Below, piece by piece: positions 57,359 through 64,000 of a stretch of 64,000 nt of DNA (positions are counted from its first letter, which is position 1; every line of letters begins with the position of its first letter). The DNA comes from Bacteroidales bacterium. Its GTDB lineage: Bacteria; Bacteroidota; Bacteroidia; Bacteroidales; JAQUTK01. The stretch is taken from contig JAQUTK010000002.1 in NCBI GenBank assembly GCA_028709785.1, positions 159,630 through 223,629 of the forward strand. The letters run 5' to 3'. The notes beneath the pieces are model-generated. The model saw nothing but the letters and a program-made list of their open reading frames with translations. It was not told the origin of the DNA and did not search any database. Made by a program: the position numbers and the translations under genes.

Positions 57359-58420
57359 ATGAATTTAAACAACTCTTATATAGAGGCAGTTACTTTACTG
57401 AAAAGTCTCATAGCCATTCCGTCCATAAGCCGTGAAGAGGAGGCTGTATCTGATTTTCTGCAAGAATACCTCAAAGCAAAAGGTTTTGAGCCGAGAAGAA
57501 AAAACAATAATATATATGTACTTTCAAAAGAGTTTGATGACTCCAGACCTACTCTTTTATTAAATGCGCATTTGGATACAGTGAAGCCCGCTGCCGGTTG
57601 GCTCACGGATCCATATGTACCTATCGAGAAAGAAGGGCGAATCTATGGACTTGGAAGTAATGATGATGGAGCAAGCTTGGTCTGTTTACTTGCTACATTT
57701 ATGCTTTTGCAAGATACAAAGCAAGCATACAATCTGATTTTTCTGGCTTCAGCAGAAGAAGAGATCTCCGGGAAAAATGGTATTGAAAGTGTGTTGGCTG
57801 AGTTACCGGTTTGCTCCTTAGCAATCGTTGGAGAGCCCACAGGCATGCATCCGGCAGTAGCAGAAAAAGGTTTGATGGTACTTGATTGCATATCCCGGGG
57901 AGTTGCCGGACACGCAGCACGCAATGAAGGCCAGAATGCGATATACAAGGCAATACCCGATATTGAATGGTTCAGGAATTATACATTTCCCAAAGTTTCC
58001 CAGATGTTGGGTGCAGTTAAAACCACTGTGACGCAAATAAATGCCGGCACACAACACAATGTTGTTCCTGCCGAATGTACGTTTGTGGTCGATGTGCGGA
58101 GCAACGACTGTTATTCCAATCAAGAATTATACGAACTGATAAAAGCCAGTGTGGCTTGTGAAGTAAAGCCGCGCTCATTCCGTTTAAACTCGTCACATAT
58201 ATCTCTGGAACACTCGTTTGTGCAGAAAGCGATTCAACTAGGCCGCAAACCTTTTGGTTCGCCGACCTTATCTGATCAGTCCTTGATTCCCTATCCATCG
58301 GTGAAGATCGGTCCGGGGCAATCTTCCCGTTCCCATACATCCGAAGAGTATATCTGTTTCGACGAACTGAAAGAAGCGATTGCAATGTACATCCAGCTGC
58401 TTGACGGTTTGACGTTGTAG
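57359..58420 (+). CDS. argE: M20-family deacylase, probable acetyl/succinyl-ornithine deacetylase
   Basis: The 353-residue protein is a dinuclear zinc M20 peptidase/deacylase. It shows the metal and catalytic residues in LLNAHLDTVKP (H and D), GLGSNDDGASLVCLL, ASAEEEISGKNG (the catalytic Glu pair), VGEPTGMHPAVAEKG and the C-terminal histidine in SRSHTSEEYI. It most resembles ArgE-type enzymes that release ornithine; in Bacteroides the substrate may be N-succinylornithine. DapE-like activity is an alternative. It is monocistronic, converging on the EnvC gene with an 8-bp gap. Confidence 0.85.
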   Translation: MNLNNSYIEAVTLLKSLIAIPSISREEEAVSDFLQEYLKAKGFEPRRKNNNIYVLSKEFDDSRPTLLLNAHLDTVKPAAGWLTDPYVPIEKEGRIYGLGSNDDGASLVCLLATFMLLQDTKQAYNLIFLASAEEEISGKNGIESVLAELPVCSLAIVGEPTGMHPAVAEKGLMVLDCISRGVAGHAARNEGQNAIYKAIPDIEWFRNYTFPKVSQMLGAVKTTVTQINAGTQHNVVPAECTFVVDVRSNDCYSNQELYELIKASVACEVKPRSFRLNSSHISLEHSFVQKAIQLGRKPFGSPTLSDQSLIPYPSVKIGPGQSSRSHTSEEYICFDELKEAIAMYIQLLDGLTL

Positions 58421-58428
58421 CTATCTCA

Positions 58429-59808
58429 TTAACGATCCAGCCAGCTCTCCGGATTCAGCTTTTCTGTCTCCTTGCGAATCTGGAAGTGTAATTTGGTCAG
58501 ATTACCGTCATCCGTGTCAGTGTAGATCCTTCCCAAACTTTGTCTTGCTTTGACTTTGTCTCCTTGTTTAACATATACCTGACTGAGATTGGCATATATC
58601 GTAATGTATTTGCCATGGCGTACCATAACTGAAGTGTTGTACCCCGGTAATACAAATACTTTACTTACCGTACCGTCAAACACGCTTCGGGCATCAGTTC
58701 CGGGGTTTGTTTCAATATAGATGCCATCATTTGATGTTTGAACGTTCTTATATTCCGCATTCTGCTGAATTCCGAAATGACCGGTGATGACCCCTTTCCC
58801 GGCAACTGGGAAAGGCAATCTCCCTTTGTTGTTCTCAAAGCTTCCGGCAAGTTCTCTTTCGGATGAAGTCATTGCATAACCTCCCTGGGAATCGGCTTTT
58901 CGGGTCTCGGCAACCTCTTTTACGACGGGAGTTTCTTTTGTTGACTTGGCAACCTTTTTATCTTTGCTCTTTTTCGAGCTTTTCGTAAGTTCTGCTTCTC
59001 TGGCTGCTTTTGCCGCTCTTTCTGCTTCCGCTGCCTTCGCTGCCTTCTCTGCTTCAGCCCTTGCCAATGCCGCAGCTCTTTCAACTTCTTCCTGAATTAG
59101 TTTCTCAATTTGCCGGTTGAAGGATGCTGCCTGTTCCTTTTGCTTCTTGAGGTCACTTTCCAATACTTTTTGTTTCTTCTTAATTGCGACCAGCTCTGAT
59201 TTCTGAACAGACTCGGCTTCTTTAAGTTTGTTCTCTTCCCCTTGACGTTCAACGCGCAAGCCCTCTTTTTCTGTTTTCTTCGATTCAAGTTCTGATTTTG
59301 CAATTTTAAGTGCATTTTGCGTCGCAATAATCTCTTTCCCCTGTTGGTGACGCGACAAGGAATATTCACGCAAGTAACGGATGCGTCGGTAAGTTTGTGT
59401 CAGATCTTCTGCAGACAGGATAAACATCAGTTTATCTTCCGATTTATTTCGGAAAGACATCGAACTGATTGACTGAGCATACTGTTTTTGTTTCTTTTTT
59501 AGTTTGATGGTCTCCCTTCTGATCTCTTCTTCTTTATCAGCTATACTTTTATTCAGATTTCCAATCTCGTCATCAAGCGCTTGAATTAACTCCCGTCTGA
59601 TTCGCAATTGCTCCAACAAGAGATTGATCTCCCTGGTAGACCTTTTTTCAGACAACTTAGCGTCTTTGAGTAATTTGTCGGTGACTTCAATCTTTTCAAG
59701 CAGCTCCTTTCGCTTTTTCTCAAGGGCATTGATTTGTTTGTTGCTCTGTCCAAAAGCGACAACCACTATTATACATAGGAGGCAGAAGAGTGAAATAGTC
59801 CTTCTCAT
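58429..59808 (-). CDS. EnvC-like murein hydrolase activator (coiled coil plus degenerate LytM)
   Basis: The 459-residue protein has a signal peptide (to about residue 20), a long coiled coil (about 22-270), an Ala/Glu/Lys-rich linker, and a C-terminal M23/LytM domain from about 335. The active site is degenerate: the first metal ligand segment reads SNDGIYI where active enzymes have H-x-G-x-D, and the HLH motif reads KLHFQI. This is the EnvC pattern, in which the domain activates amidases instead of cutting peptidoglycan. EnvC works with FtsEX in other bacteria; ftsX is at 2.9 kb. Its ATG overlaps the DUF4292 stop by 4 bp. Confidence 0.9.
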   Translation of the reverse strand: MRRTISLFCLLCIIVVVAFGQSNKQINALEKKRKELLEKIEVTDKLLKDAKLSEKRSTREINLLLEQLRIRRELIQALDDEIGNLNKSIADKEEEIRRETIKLKKKQKQYAQSISSMSFRNKSEDKLMFILSAEDLTQTYRRIRYLREYSLSRHQQGKEIIATQNALKIAKSELESKKTEKEGLRVERQGEENKLKEAESVQKSELVAIKKKQKVLESDLKKQKEQAASFNRQIEKLIQEEVERAAALARAEAEKAAKAAEAERAAKAAREAELTKSSKKSKDKKVAKSTKETPVVKEVAETRKADSQGGYAMTSSERELAGSFENNKGRLPFPVAGKGVITGHFGIQQNAEYKNVQTSNDGIYIETNPGTDARSVFDGTVSKVFVLPGYNTSVMVRHGKYITIYANLSQVYVKQGDKVKARQSLGRIYTDTDDGNLTKLHFQIRKETEKLNPESWLDR

Positions 59809-60641
59809 TTCAGATTCTGAATTAGTTTTAATAGCTGTTCGACGGTAATTTTACTATAGTTCTTCGAGAAAGAATCAGAAATATTTACAGTCTTGTCATA
59901 GTTTACAGAGTTAAACGAGAGGTTTAGTTTGGCACTTTCGTTGTTAAAGAAGGCTTGAATCATCATCTCTGTGGGAAAAAGAGTTTCATTCTCCATCGTT
60001 TCAAACTCTTTATATCCCCACAGTACATAGGATGTTTGCTCTTTATTACCAATAAAGGTTTCTGATAAATCGTTTTCCGGACTGAAAGTGAACAAACTCG
60101 AAATTTTTGAGGAATGTTTCTTTTCAGTCAGCACAGTCTCACCCGTCAACTGTTTTTCCATTGAAAAGGCGTTATAGTCGGAACCGGTAAGTTTCGCTTT
60201 TTTGAGCAGGAAGAGTTGGTTGGTGAATAATGATTGTAAAACAGAATAATTGAATACAGATTGCAGACTGCCGGACAGAGACTTGGTCTCTTCCTGGAAA
60301 TAGTATTGGTTGATTCTGTCGATACAGGTAACCCTGTCCGGAGTAACAACGAGTCTGGCAGCTTCAATACCCAATAAAGGCTGTATAGACAGCTGTATCG
60401 CACTGTCTTTGAGAATGCGCAAGGTCGCTCTGGAAGAATACTGTTTCTCCTTATTCGTAAGTTTCAACATCATTTTTCCTTCAAGAGTCTTGAAATCAGC
60501 CTCACAATGATCTTGTACAAGAGATTTCAGATCTTTCTCTTCAGTAGAACGAACTGCTTTCCTGCCGGTTTTACAAGCGGAGATCCCAATCAAGACAAGG
60601 ATTATCAAGGGAAGTATGATTCTGTTTGTTCGCATGCTCAT
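59805..60641 (-). CDS. DUF4292 lipoprotein
   Basis: From the ATG at 60641, which overlaps the TPR gene stop (ATGA), this is a 278-residue lipoprotein: MSMRTNRIILPLIILVLIG then ISAC as lipobox. The mature part is beta-rich (LEGKMMLKLTNKEKQYSSRA, LSIQPLLGIEAARLVV), resembling DUF4292 and distantly the LolA/LolB-type fold. A longer frame to 60716 would overlap the TPR gene and bury the signal peptide, so it was rejected. It sits between a TPR lipoprotein and the EnvC-like activator; a role in outer-membrane lipoprotein or envelope handling is an inference. Confidence 0.85.
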   Translation of the reverse strand: MSMRTNRIILPLIILVLIGISACKTGRKAVRSTEEKDLKSLVQDHCEADFKTLEGKMMLKLTNKEKQYSSRATLRILKDSAIQLSIQPLLGIEAARLVVTPDRVTCIDRINQYYFQEETKSLSGSLQSVFNYSVLQSLFTNQLFLLKKAKLTGSDYNAFSMEKQLTGETVLTEKKHSSKISSLFTFSPENDLSETFIGNKEQTSYVLWGYKEFETMENETLFPTEMMIQAFFNNESAKLNLSFNSVNYDKTVNISDSFSKNYSKITVEQLLKLIQNLK

Positions 60642-62392
60642 TCGATGTATGTCTGTGTGGAAATCTTTTCTTTGATGAGTTCTGATTTGCTTCCATGCTC
60701 CAGCGCTTTTTCCCATTGGAGTACTGCTTTTTCTTTTTGATCATTCAGAAATAAGATATCTCCATAGTGTTCGAGTACTTCAGCATTGTTCTCAATCCCT
60801 TTGTTAAAGGCCCTCTCTATATAAAACAAAGCTAATGAATAGTTACCCTGGACAAAATAGATCCAGGCATACGTATCCAGATAGGTTGGATTTTCAGGCT
60901 GTAGAGCGATACATCGGCCGGACATCCACTCGGCTTTTGTCAGATCTTTCTTCAGGTTGCTCAGGTAATAAGCGTAGTTGTTGAGTACATTTATATTTTG
61001 ATCGTTGTACTTGAGCGCTTTTTCATACGCATTGATAGCCTCTTGCTCTTTCTTTTCTCCCTGATAGATATCTCCTTTCAATCCGTAAAACTCTGACAGC
61101 AGAAATGCGCTTTTTCCATCCTTTTCTGCGAGAGAGATTCCTTTATCACATGCTTTCAGCGCTTTGTCTGTTTCATTGTTTTGCGAATAGGAGGCGCAAA
61201 GATAAAACCAGAACAAGCTATTGTCGGGAAGGTATGAGACCGCTTTTTCTGTTATCTCAATCAGTTTGCGGGTGTTTTGCTCTTTCAGATAATAATTAAT
61301 AAGGAGTTGCCATGCTTTTTGATTATCGGGAATCAATTCAACGACGTTTTCAATTTGGTCGGCAGACTCTTTCATCTTTCCTTCTCTGACCAGTAAATCA
61401 CTGTATGCCAGTTTGACGTCCGGTTCGAGGGGGTATTTATTGACCATGTATTGAAACAAGCTGTCTGTCAAAGAAGCTTGAACCTCTTTCTTTACATTTG
61501 TAGCTGTGTAATAATTCGAAAGCATCTCCAGTTTGACGGGACAATCGACTTCTTCATTAAAGATAGCTTTCTTGAGCACCTCTTCAACAGGCTCTCCCTT
61601 CATACCTTTGTATTGTACCATGGAAATTGCCAGATCTGCGTTTGTCGAATCAGCGATAGCAACCTGCTGATAAATCTCATAGGCTTTGTCGAGCTTGTTT
61701 ATCGAAAGATAAAGATCTCCTTCCAATACTTTGTTATGGATATCCTGAGGATACAACTGTTGTAATTTCGCGATCTCGTTAAAAGCTTTTTTCTCCTGCT
61801 TGTTCAGTAAATACAGATGAAACTTGTTGATAGTTAACTCTTCATTTGGGCCGAGACGATTTTCCAGTTTATCCAAAAGTTTGATAGCCTTGTCGTACTG
61901 TTTGGTCTGGACATACAGATCGGACAATGTCTCCATCAATCCCTGGTTGTCTTCTGTTTGACTGATCAGAGTCTCCAATATGGGTATTCCGGTTTCCGTA
62001 TCTCCTTGTTCCAGACAGATCTTTGCCAATCCCCACTTGTACCATTTATTCTCTTCGTCGAGTCGGACCGCTTTTATCATGAGCGATTTGGCTTTCTCGT
62101 AATCGGAAAATCCCGCAAAATAGGTGGAAAGCTCAAACATGACTGGAGCATTCATCGAGTCTAACGAATAGCAATAGCTAAAGAGTTGAAATGCAGCGTC
62201 ATCATCTCCACCGTTTTTCAAGCGGAGAGCTTCCTCAAAGATATAGTCAAACTTTCTGTTGTCTGGATCTGATAGCTGAGAGGATGAGTTGCTGCTTTGT
62301 GTAGCCTTTCCCGGACTTTTTTGCACGACCTTGCATGCCGATACATTTAGTATCAGTAGTGTTGTCAGAGAAAAGAGCAAAAACTTGTTCAT
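60638..62392 (-). CDS. TPR-repeat lipoprotein
   Basis: The 584-residue protein has a lipoprotein signal (MNKFLLFSLTTLLILNVSAC, Cys20). About a dozen tetratricopeptide-like helix pairs cover the rest, for example ANAYEKALKYNDQNINVLNNYA-like blocks near residues 455-480. TPR proteins act as scaffolds. Its ATG follows the dut stop with no gap, and it overlaps DUF4292 by 4 bp, so the four genes dut-TPR-DUF4292-EnvC are surely one operon. Confidence 0.88.
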   Translation of the reverse strand: MNKFLLFSLTTLLILNVSACKVVQKSPGKATQSSNSSSQLSDPDNRKFDYIFEEALRLKNGGDDDAAFQLFSYCYSLDSMNAPVMFELSTYFAGFSDYEKAKSLMIKAVRLDEENKWYKWGLAKICLEQGDTETGIPILETLISQTEDNQGLMETLSDLYVQTKQYDKAIKLLDKLENRLGPNEELTINKFHLYLLNKQEKKAFNEIAKLQQLYPQDIHNKVLEGDLYLSINKLDKAYEIYQQVAIADSTNADLAISMVQYKGMKGEPVEEVLKKAIFNEEVDCPVKLEMLSNYYTATNVKKEVQASLTDSLFQYMVNKYPLEPDVKLAYSDLLVREGKMKESADQIENVVELIPDNQKAWQLLINYYLKEQNTRKLIEITEKAVSYLPDNSLFWFYLCASYSQNNETDKALKACDKGISLAEKDGKSAFLLSEFYGLKGDIYQGEKKEQEAINAYEKALKYNDQNINVLNNYAYYLSNLKKDLTKAEWMSGRCIALQPENPTYLDTYAWIYFVQGNYSLALFYIERAFNKGIENNAEVLEHYGDILFLNDQKEKAVLQWEKALEHGSKSELIKEKISTQTYIE

Positions 62393-62827
62393 TTAGTGTT
62401 TACCGGTATGGCCAAATCCACCAGCTCCTCGTTCTGTCTCTTCAAGCGAACCGGATTCAACCCATTTGACATGCTCATGAGCGGCAATTACCATTTGACA
62501 GATCCGTTCTCCGTCTTCAATGATAAATTCTTCCTGTGAAAGGTTGATAAGTATTACGCCTATTTCCCCCCGATAGTCGGAATCTATGGTTCCGGGAGAA
62601 TTGAGTATTGTAATTCCTTTCTTCAGCGCCAAGCCGCTTCTTGGACGAATTTGAGCTTCGTATCCTTGCGGTAATTCAATGAAGAGGCCTGTTTTTACTA
62701 AAGTGCGCTCCAGCGGTTTTAAAACAATTGGAGAATCAATATTTGCACGCAGATCTACTCCAGCAGAGTGATCAGTTGCATACTCAGGCAGTGAATGACG
62801 GGAATGGTTTATAATCTTTACATCCAT
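62393..62827 (-). CDS. dut: Deoxyuridine 5'-triphosphate nucleotidohydrolase (dUTPase)
   Basis: dUTPase hydrolyses dUTP to dUMP, keeping uracil out of DNA and feeding thymidylate synthesis. The 144-residue trimeric-type protein shows all five motifs: [46 protein letters not shown] and [10 protein letters not shown] at the C-terminus. It heads the operon with the envelope genes, preceded by a TATTTTTG box. Confidence 0.97.
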   Translation of the reverse strand: MDVKIINHSRHSLPEYATDHSAGVDLRANIDSPIVLKPLERTLVKTGLFIELPQGYEAQIRPRSGLALKKGITILNSPGTIDSDYRGEIGVILINLSQEEFIIEDGERICQMVIAAHEHVKWVESGSLEETERGAGGFGHTGKH

Positions 62828-62866
62828 AATTTATATTGGTGTTTATACCTCTTATAAAAGAAGCAA

Positions 62867-62874
62867 CAAAAATA
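62867..62874 (-). promoter_or_regulatory. -7 promoter box for the dut operon
   Basis: TATTTTTG on the minus strand, 40 bp before the dut ATG. A TTG lies 24 bp further upstream, slightly beyond the usual spacing. Confidence 0.45.
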
Positions 62875-63082
62875 GTCTTTTTCATCGAGATTCAGAATCA
62901 ATTTATTTTTTTTGTGCGCAAAGCTCTTTTGAGCGACTCTCTTTCTGTCAATCCTAGCAGCGCTGCCGCCTATATTTCCCGGATGATTTGATCCTGATTG
63001 TCTTTTTTCTGGCAAATTATACGACTCTTTATGCTCAGGCTATTCCCGACTATCTTCCTTTATCCGATCGCTTCCCTCTGTC
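62875..63082. other. Gene-free stretch upstream of dut
   Basis: No intact gene is supported here. A short minus-strand segment (62898-63011) reads as a possible degraded helix-turn-helix C-terminus with an internal stop (AAALLGLTERESLKRAL after a TAG); see findings. No RNA gene was recognised. Confidence 0.4.
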
Positions 63083-63309
63083 ATTGCGTACCTGACAAAG
63101 TACTGAGACAACAGTATGTATGGAAAGTAGGAGCGTCAATTCTTTCTTGTTGCTTGTCTGATTGGTAATCTCTCCTTTCATTCGCCCGTCATTACGGTTT
63201 GACCCGCAATCTCCAAATCGTTCTTCCCTCTGTAGTTTATGCATTAACTCCAGTCAGTTTGGTCTTTCTTATCTCATTCCTAATCTCTTTCATCTCAATA
63301 GTTAGTGAA

Positions 63310-63375
63310 GCCCTCAGTTGAGGGCTTTCAAGCCCACAGCTGAGAAACGACAAGCCCACAGCTGAGGGCTTCGTT
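63310..63375. repeat. 22-bp array A (three units, CCCT/AGGG arms)
   Basis: Units at 63310-63331, 63332-63353 and 63354-63375. They are palindromic around CAG(T/C)TGA: the first reads GCCCTCAGTTGAGGGC, the third GCCCACAGCTGAGGGC. The array is flanked by an inverted repeat, TAGTTAGTGAAG on the left and CTTCGTTAGCTA on the right. Confidence 0.8.
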
Positions 63376-63637
63376 AGCTATGAAGACAAAATCAGTTAGG
63401 CTTCCCTTTGATATTGCTTACCTGACAGGTAATCTCTTCTTTGTTCTCCCTTTATTGCAGGCCTGATAAAGTAATGCGACAACGGTATGGTTAGAGAGTT
63501 GTAATGTTAATCTCCGTCATTACGGGCCTGACCCTCAATCCTCGATGCATTGTCCCCTTGCAGCTTATGCAATAGCTTCCGTCAGTTTGGCATTTCTTGT
63601 CTCATTCCTAATCTCCTTCATCTCAATAGTTAGTGAA

Positions 63638-63681
63638 GATCCCATCTGAGAGCCCACAAGCTCCCAGCTGAGATCCCGCTT
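63638..63681. repeat. 22-bp array B (two units)
   Basis: Units at 63638-63659 and 63660-63681. They keep the CTGAGA centre and the CCCACAA spacer seen in the other arrays, but their arms (GATCCC, GCTCCC) pair poorly within each unit. It is the most degenerate of the three. Confidence 0.7.
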
Positions 63682-63836
63682 AATTTCTTTGATAAAAGCA
63701 GTAACGTTTTCCTTTGCTATTGCGTACCTGACCTTCAATCCTCGATGCTTTGCTCCCTTGCACCTTATGCATTTCCTTCGTTAGTTTGGCCTTTCTCGCC
63801 TCAATCCCAATCTCTTTCATCTCAATAGTTAGCGAG

Positions 63837-63924
63837 GCTGTCAGCTGACAACCCGTAAGCTTTCAGTTGACAGCCCACAAGCTGCCAGCTGACAACTTAA
63901 AAGCTGTCAGCTGACAGCTTCACT
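63837..63924. repeat. 22-bp array C (four units, TGTC/GACA arms)
   Basis: Units at 63837-63858, 63859-63880, 63881-63902 and 63903-63924, exactly 22 bp each. The first and last contain the perfect palindrome GCTGTCAGCTGACA(GC in the last). Flanks TTAGCGAG and CTTCACTAA are inverted relative to each other, with mismatches. Confidence 0.8.
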
Positions 63925-64000
63925 AATTTTCCTGAAACAATCAGTTATGCTTCCCTGAGATATTCCTTAGCGCACCCATTCCGTATGGCTTCTTTTACAG

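Larger units (their letters stand above)
63083..64000. repeat. Three degenerate tandem units with 22-bp palindromic arrays
   Basis: The anchor ATTGCNTACCTGAC recurs at 63083, 63413 and 63719. A second anchor, CATCTCAATAGTTAG, recurs at 63291, 63619 and 63818. The units are therefore about 330, 306 and at least 280 bp, the last with a deletion between its anchors. Each second anchor is followed at once by an array of 22-bp repeats. The region has no convincing coding capacity; short open frames here break and do not persist between units. It continues to the window edge. Confidence 0.8.

Noticed and set aside
63050..63244. 64-residue minus-strand open frame in the repeat region
   Set aside because: It covers only part of one degenerate unit and the frame is not kept in the other copies.
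63310..63924. 22-bp repeats as a CRISPR array
   Set aside because: Units are directly adjacent with no spacers and only 2-4 copies each.

Overview
The window looks like a chromosomal segment of a Bacteroides-type organism (order Bacteroidales, moderately low GC). Three things support this. Many genes are preceded by the Bacteroides -7 promoter element TAnnTTTG, sometimes with a TTG 19-21 bp upstream. Family content is typical of the group: DUF3098, DUF4292, DUF5686 and DUF1460 proteins, YfhO, a NUDIX-type arabinose regulator and a FucP/GluP-type hexose permease. Starts mostly lack a clear Shine-Dalgarno sequence. Almost everything is core metabolism. The accessory parts are one insertion sequence, one tandem operon duplication and several unusual intergenic repeat arrays.

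Layout. 1-4.7 kb (minus strand): a tight operon of a zinc-ribbon methyltransferase, ftsX, a DUF3098 protein, uppP, truB, queA and the start of folK. 4.9-16.9 kb (plus): xerD, an abundant-looking TPR lipoprotein, ahcY, a YfhO membrane protein, groES-groEL with a candidate sigma-54 promoter, argB and asnB. 17-27 kb (minus): a five-gene run (RNA methyltransferase, dipeptidyl peptidase, purD, two membrane proteins), then trxA and dnaE. 27.4-37.9 kb (plus): sugar catabolism, first galactose (permease, galK, a lipoprotein mutarotase) and then arabinose (araR, araD, araA, araB, sodium symporter). 38.1-41.0 kb: a complete IS21-family element whose two ends and 5-bp target duplication can be read directly. 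41-44.8 kb: purU and mutS. 44.9-48.4 kb: two consecutive copies of a Pit phosphate transporter plus DUF47 operon. 48.7-51.1 kb: miaA-kdsA and a Crp-type regulator. 51-62.8 kb: a DUF5686 outer-envelope protein, DUF1460 amidase, prfB with its programmed frameshift, acyl-CoA ligase, an ArgE-type M20 deacylase, and an envelope operon dut - TPR lipoprotein - DUF4292 lipoprotein - EnvC-like activator.

62.8-64 kb carries no convincing intact gene. It holds three degenerate tandem copies of a ~200-330 bp unit, each with a core array of 22-bp repeats that are palindromic around CAGCTG. The copies differ in their arm sequences but keep the 22-bp period. Arrays with a 21-22 bp period and unrelated sequence occur at three other intergenic sites (14.1, 38.0 and 48.5 kb). 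This architecture-without-sequence conservation is the most interesting unexplained signal in the window. All family assignments come from reading motifs in the translated sequence; no database search was run.
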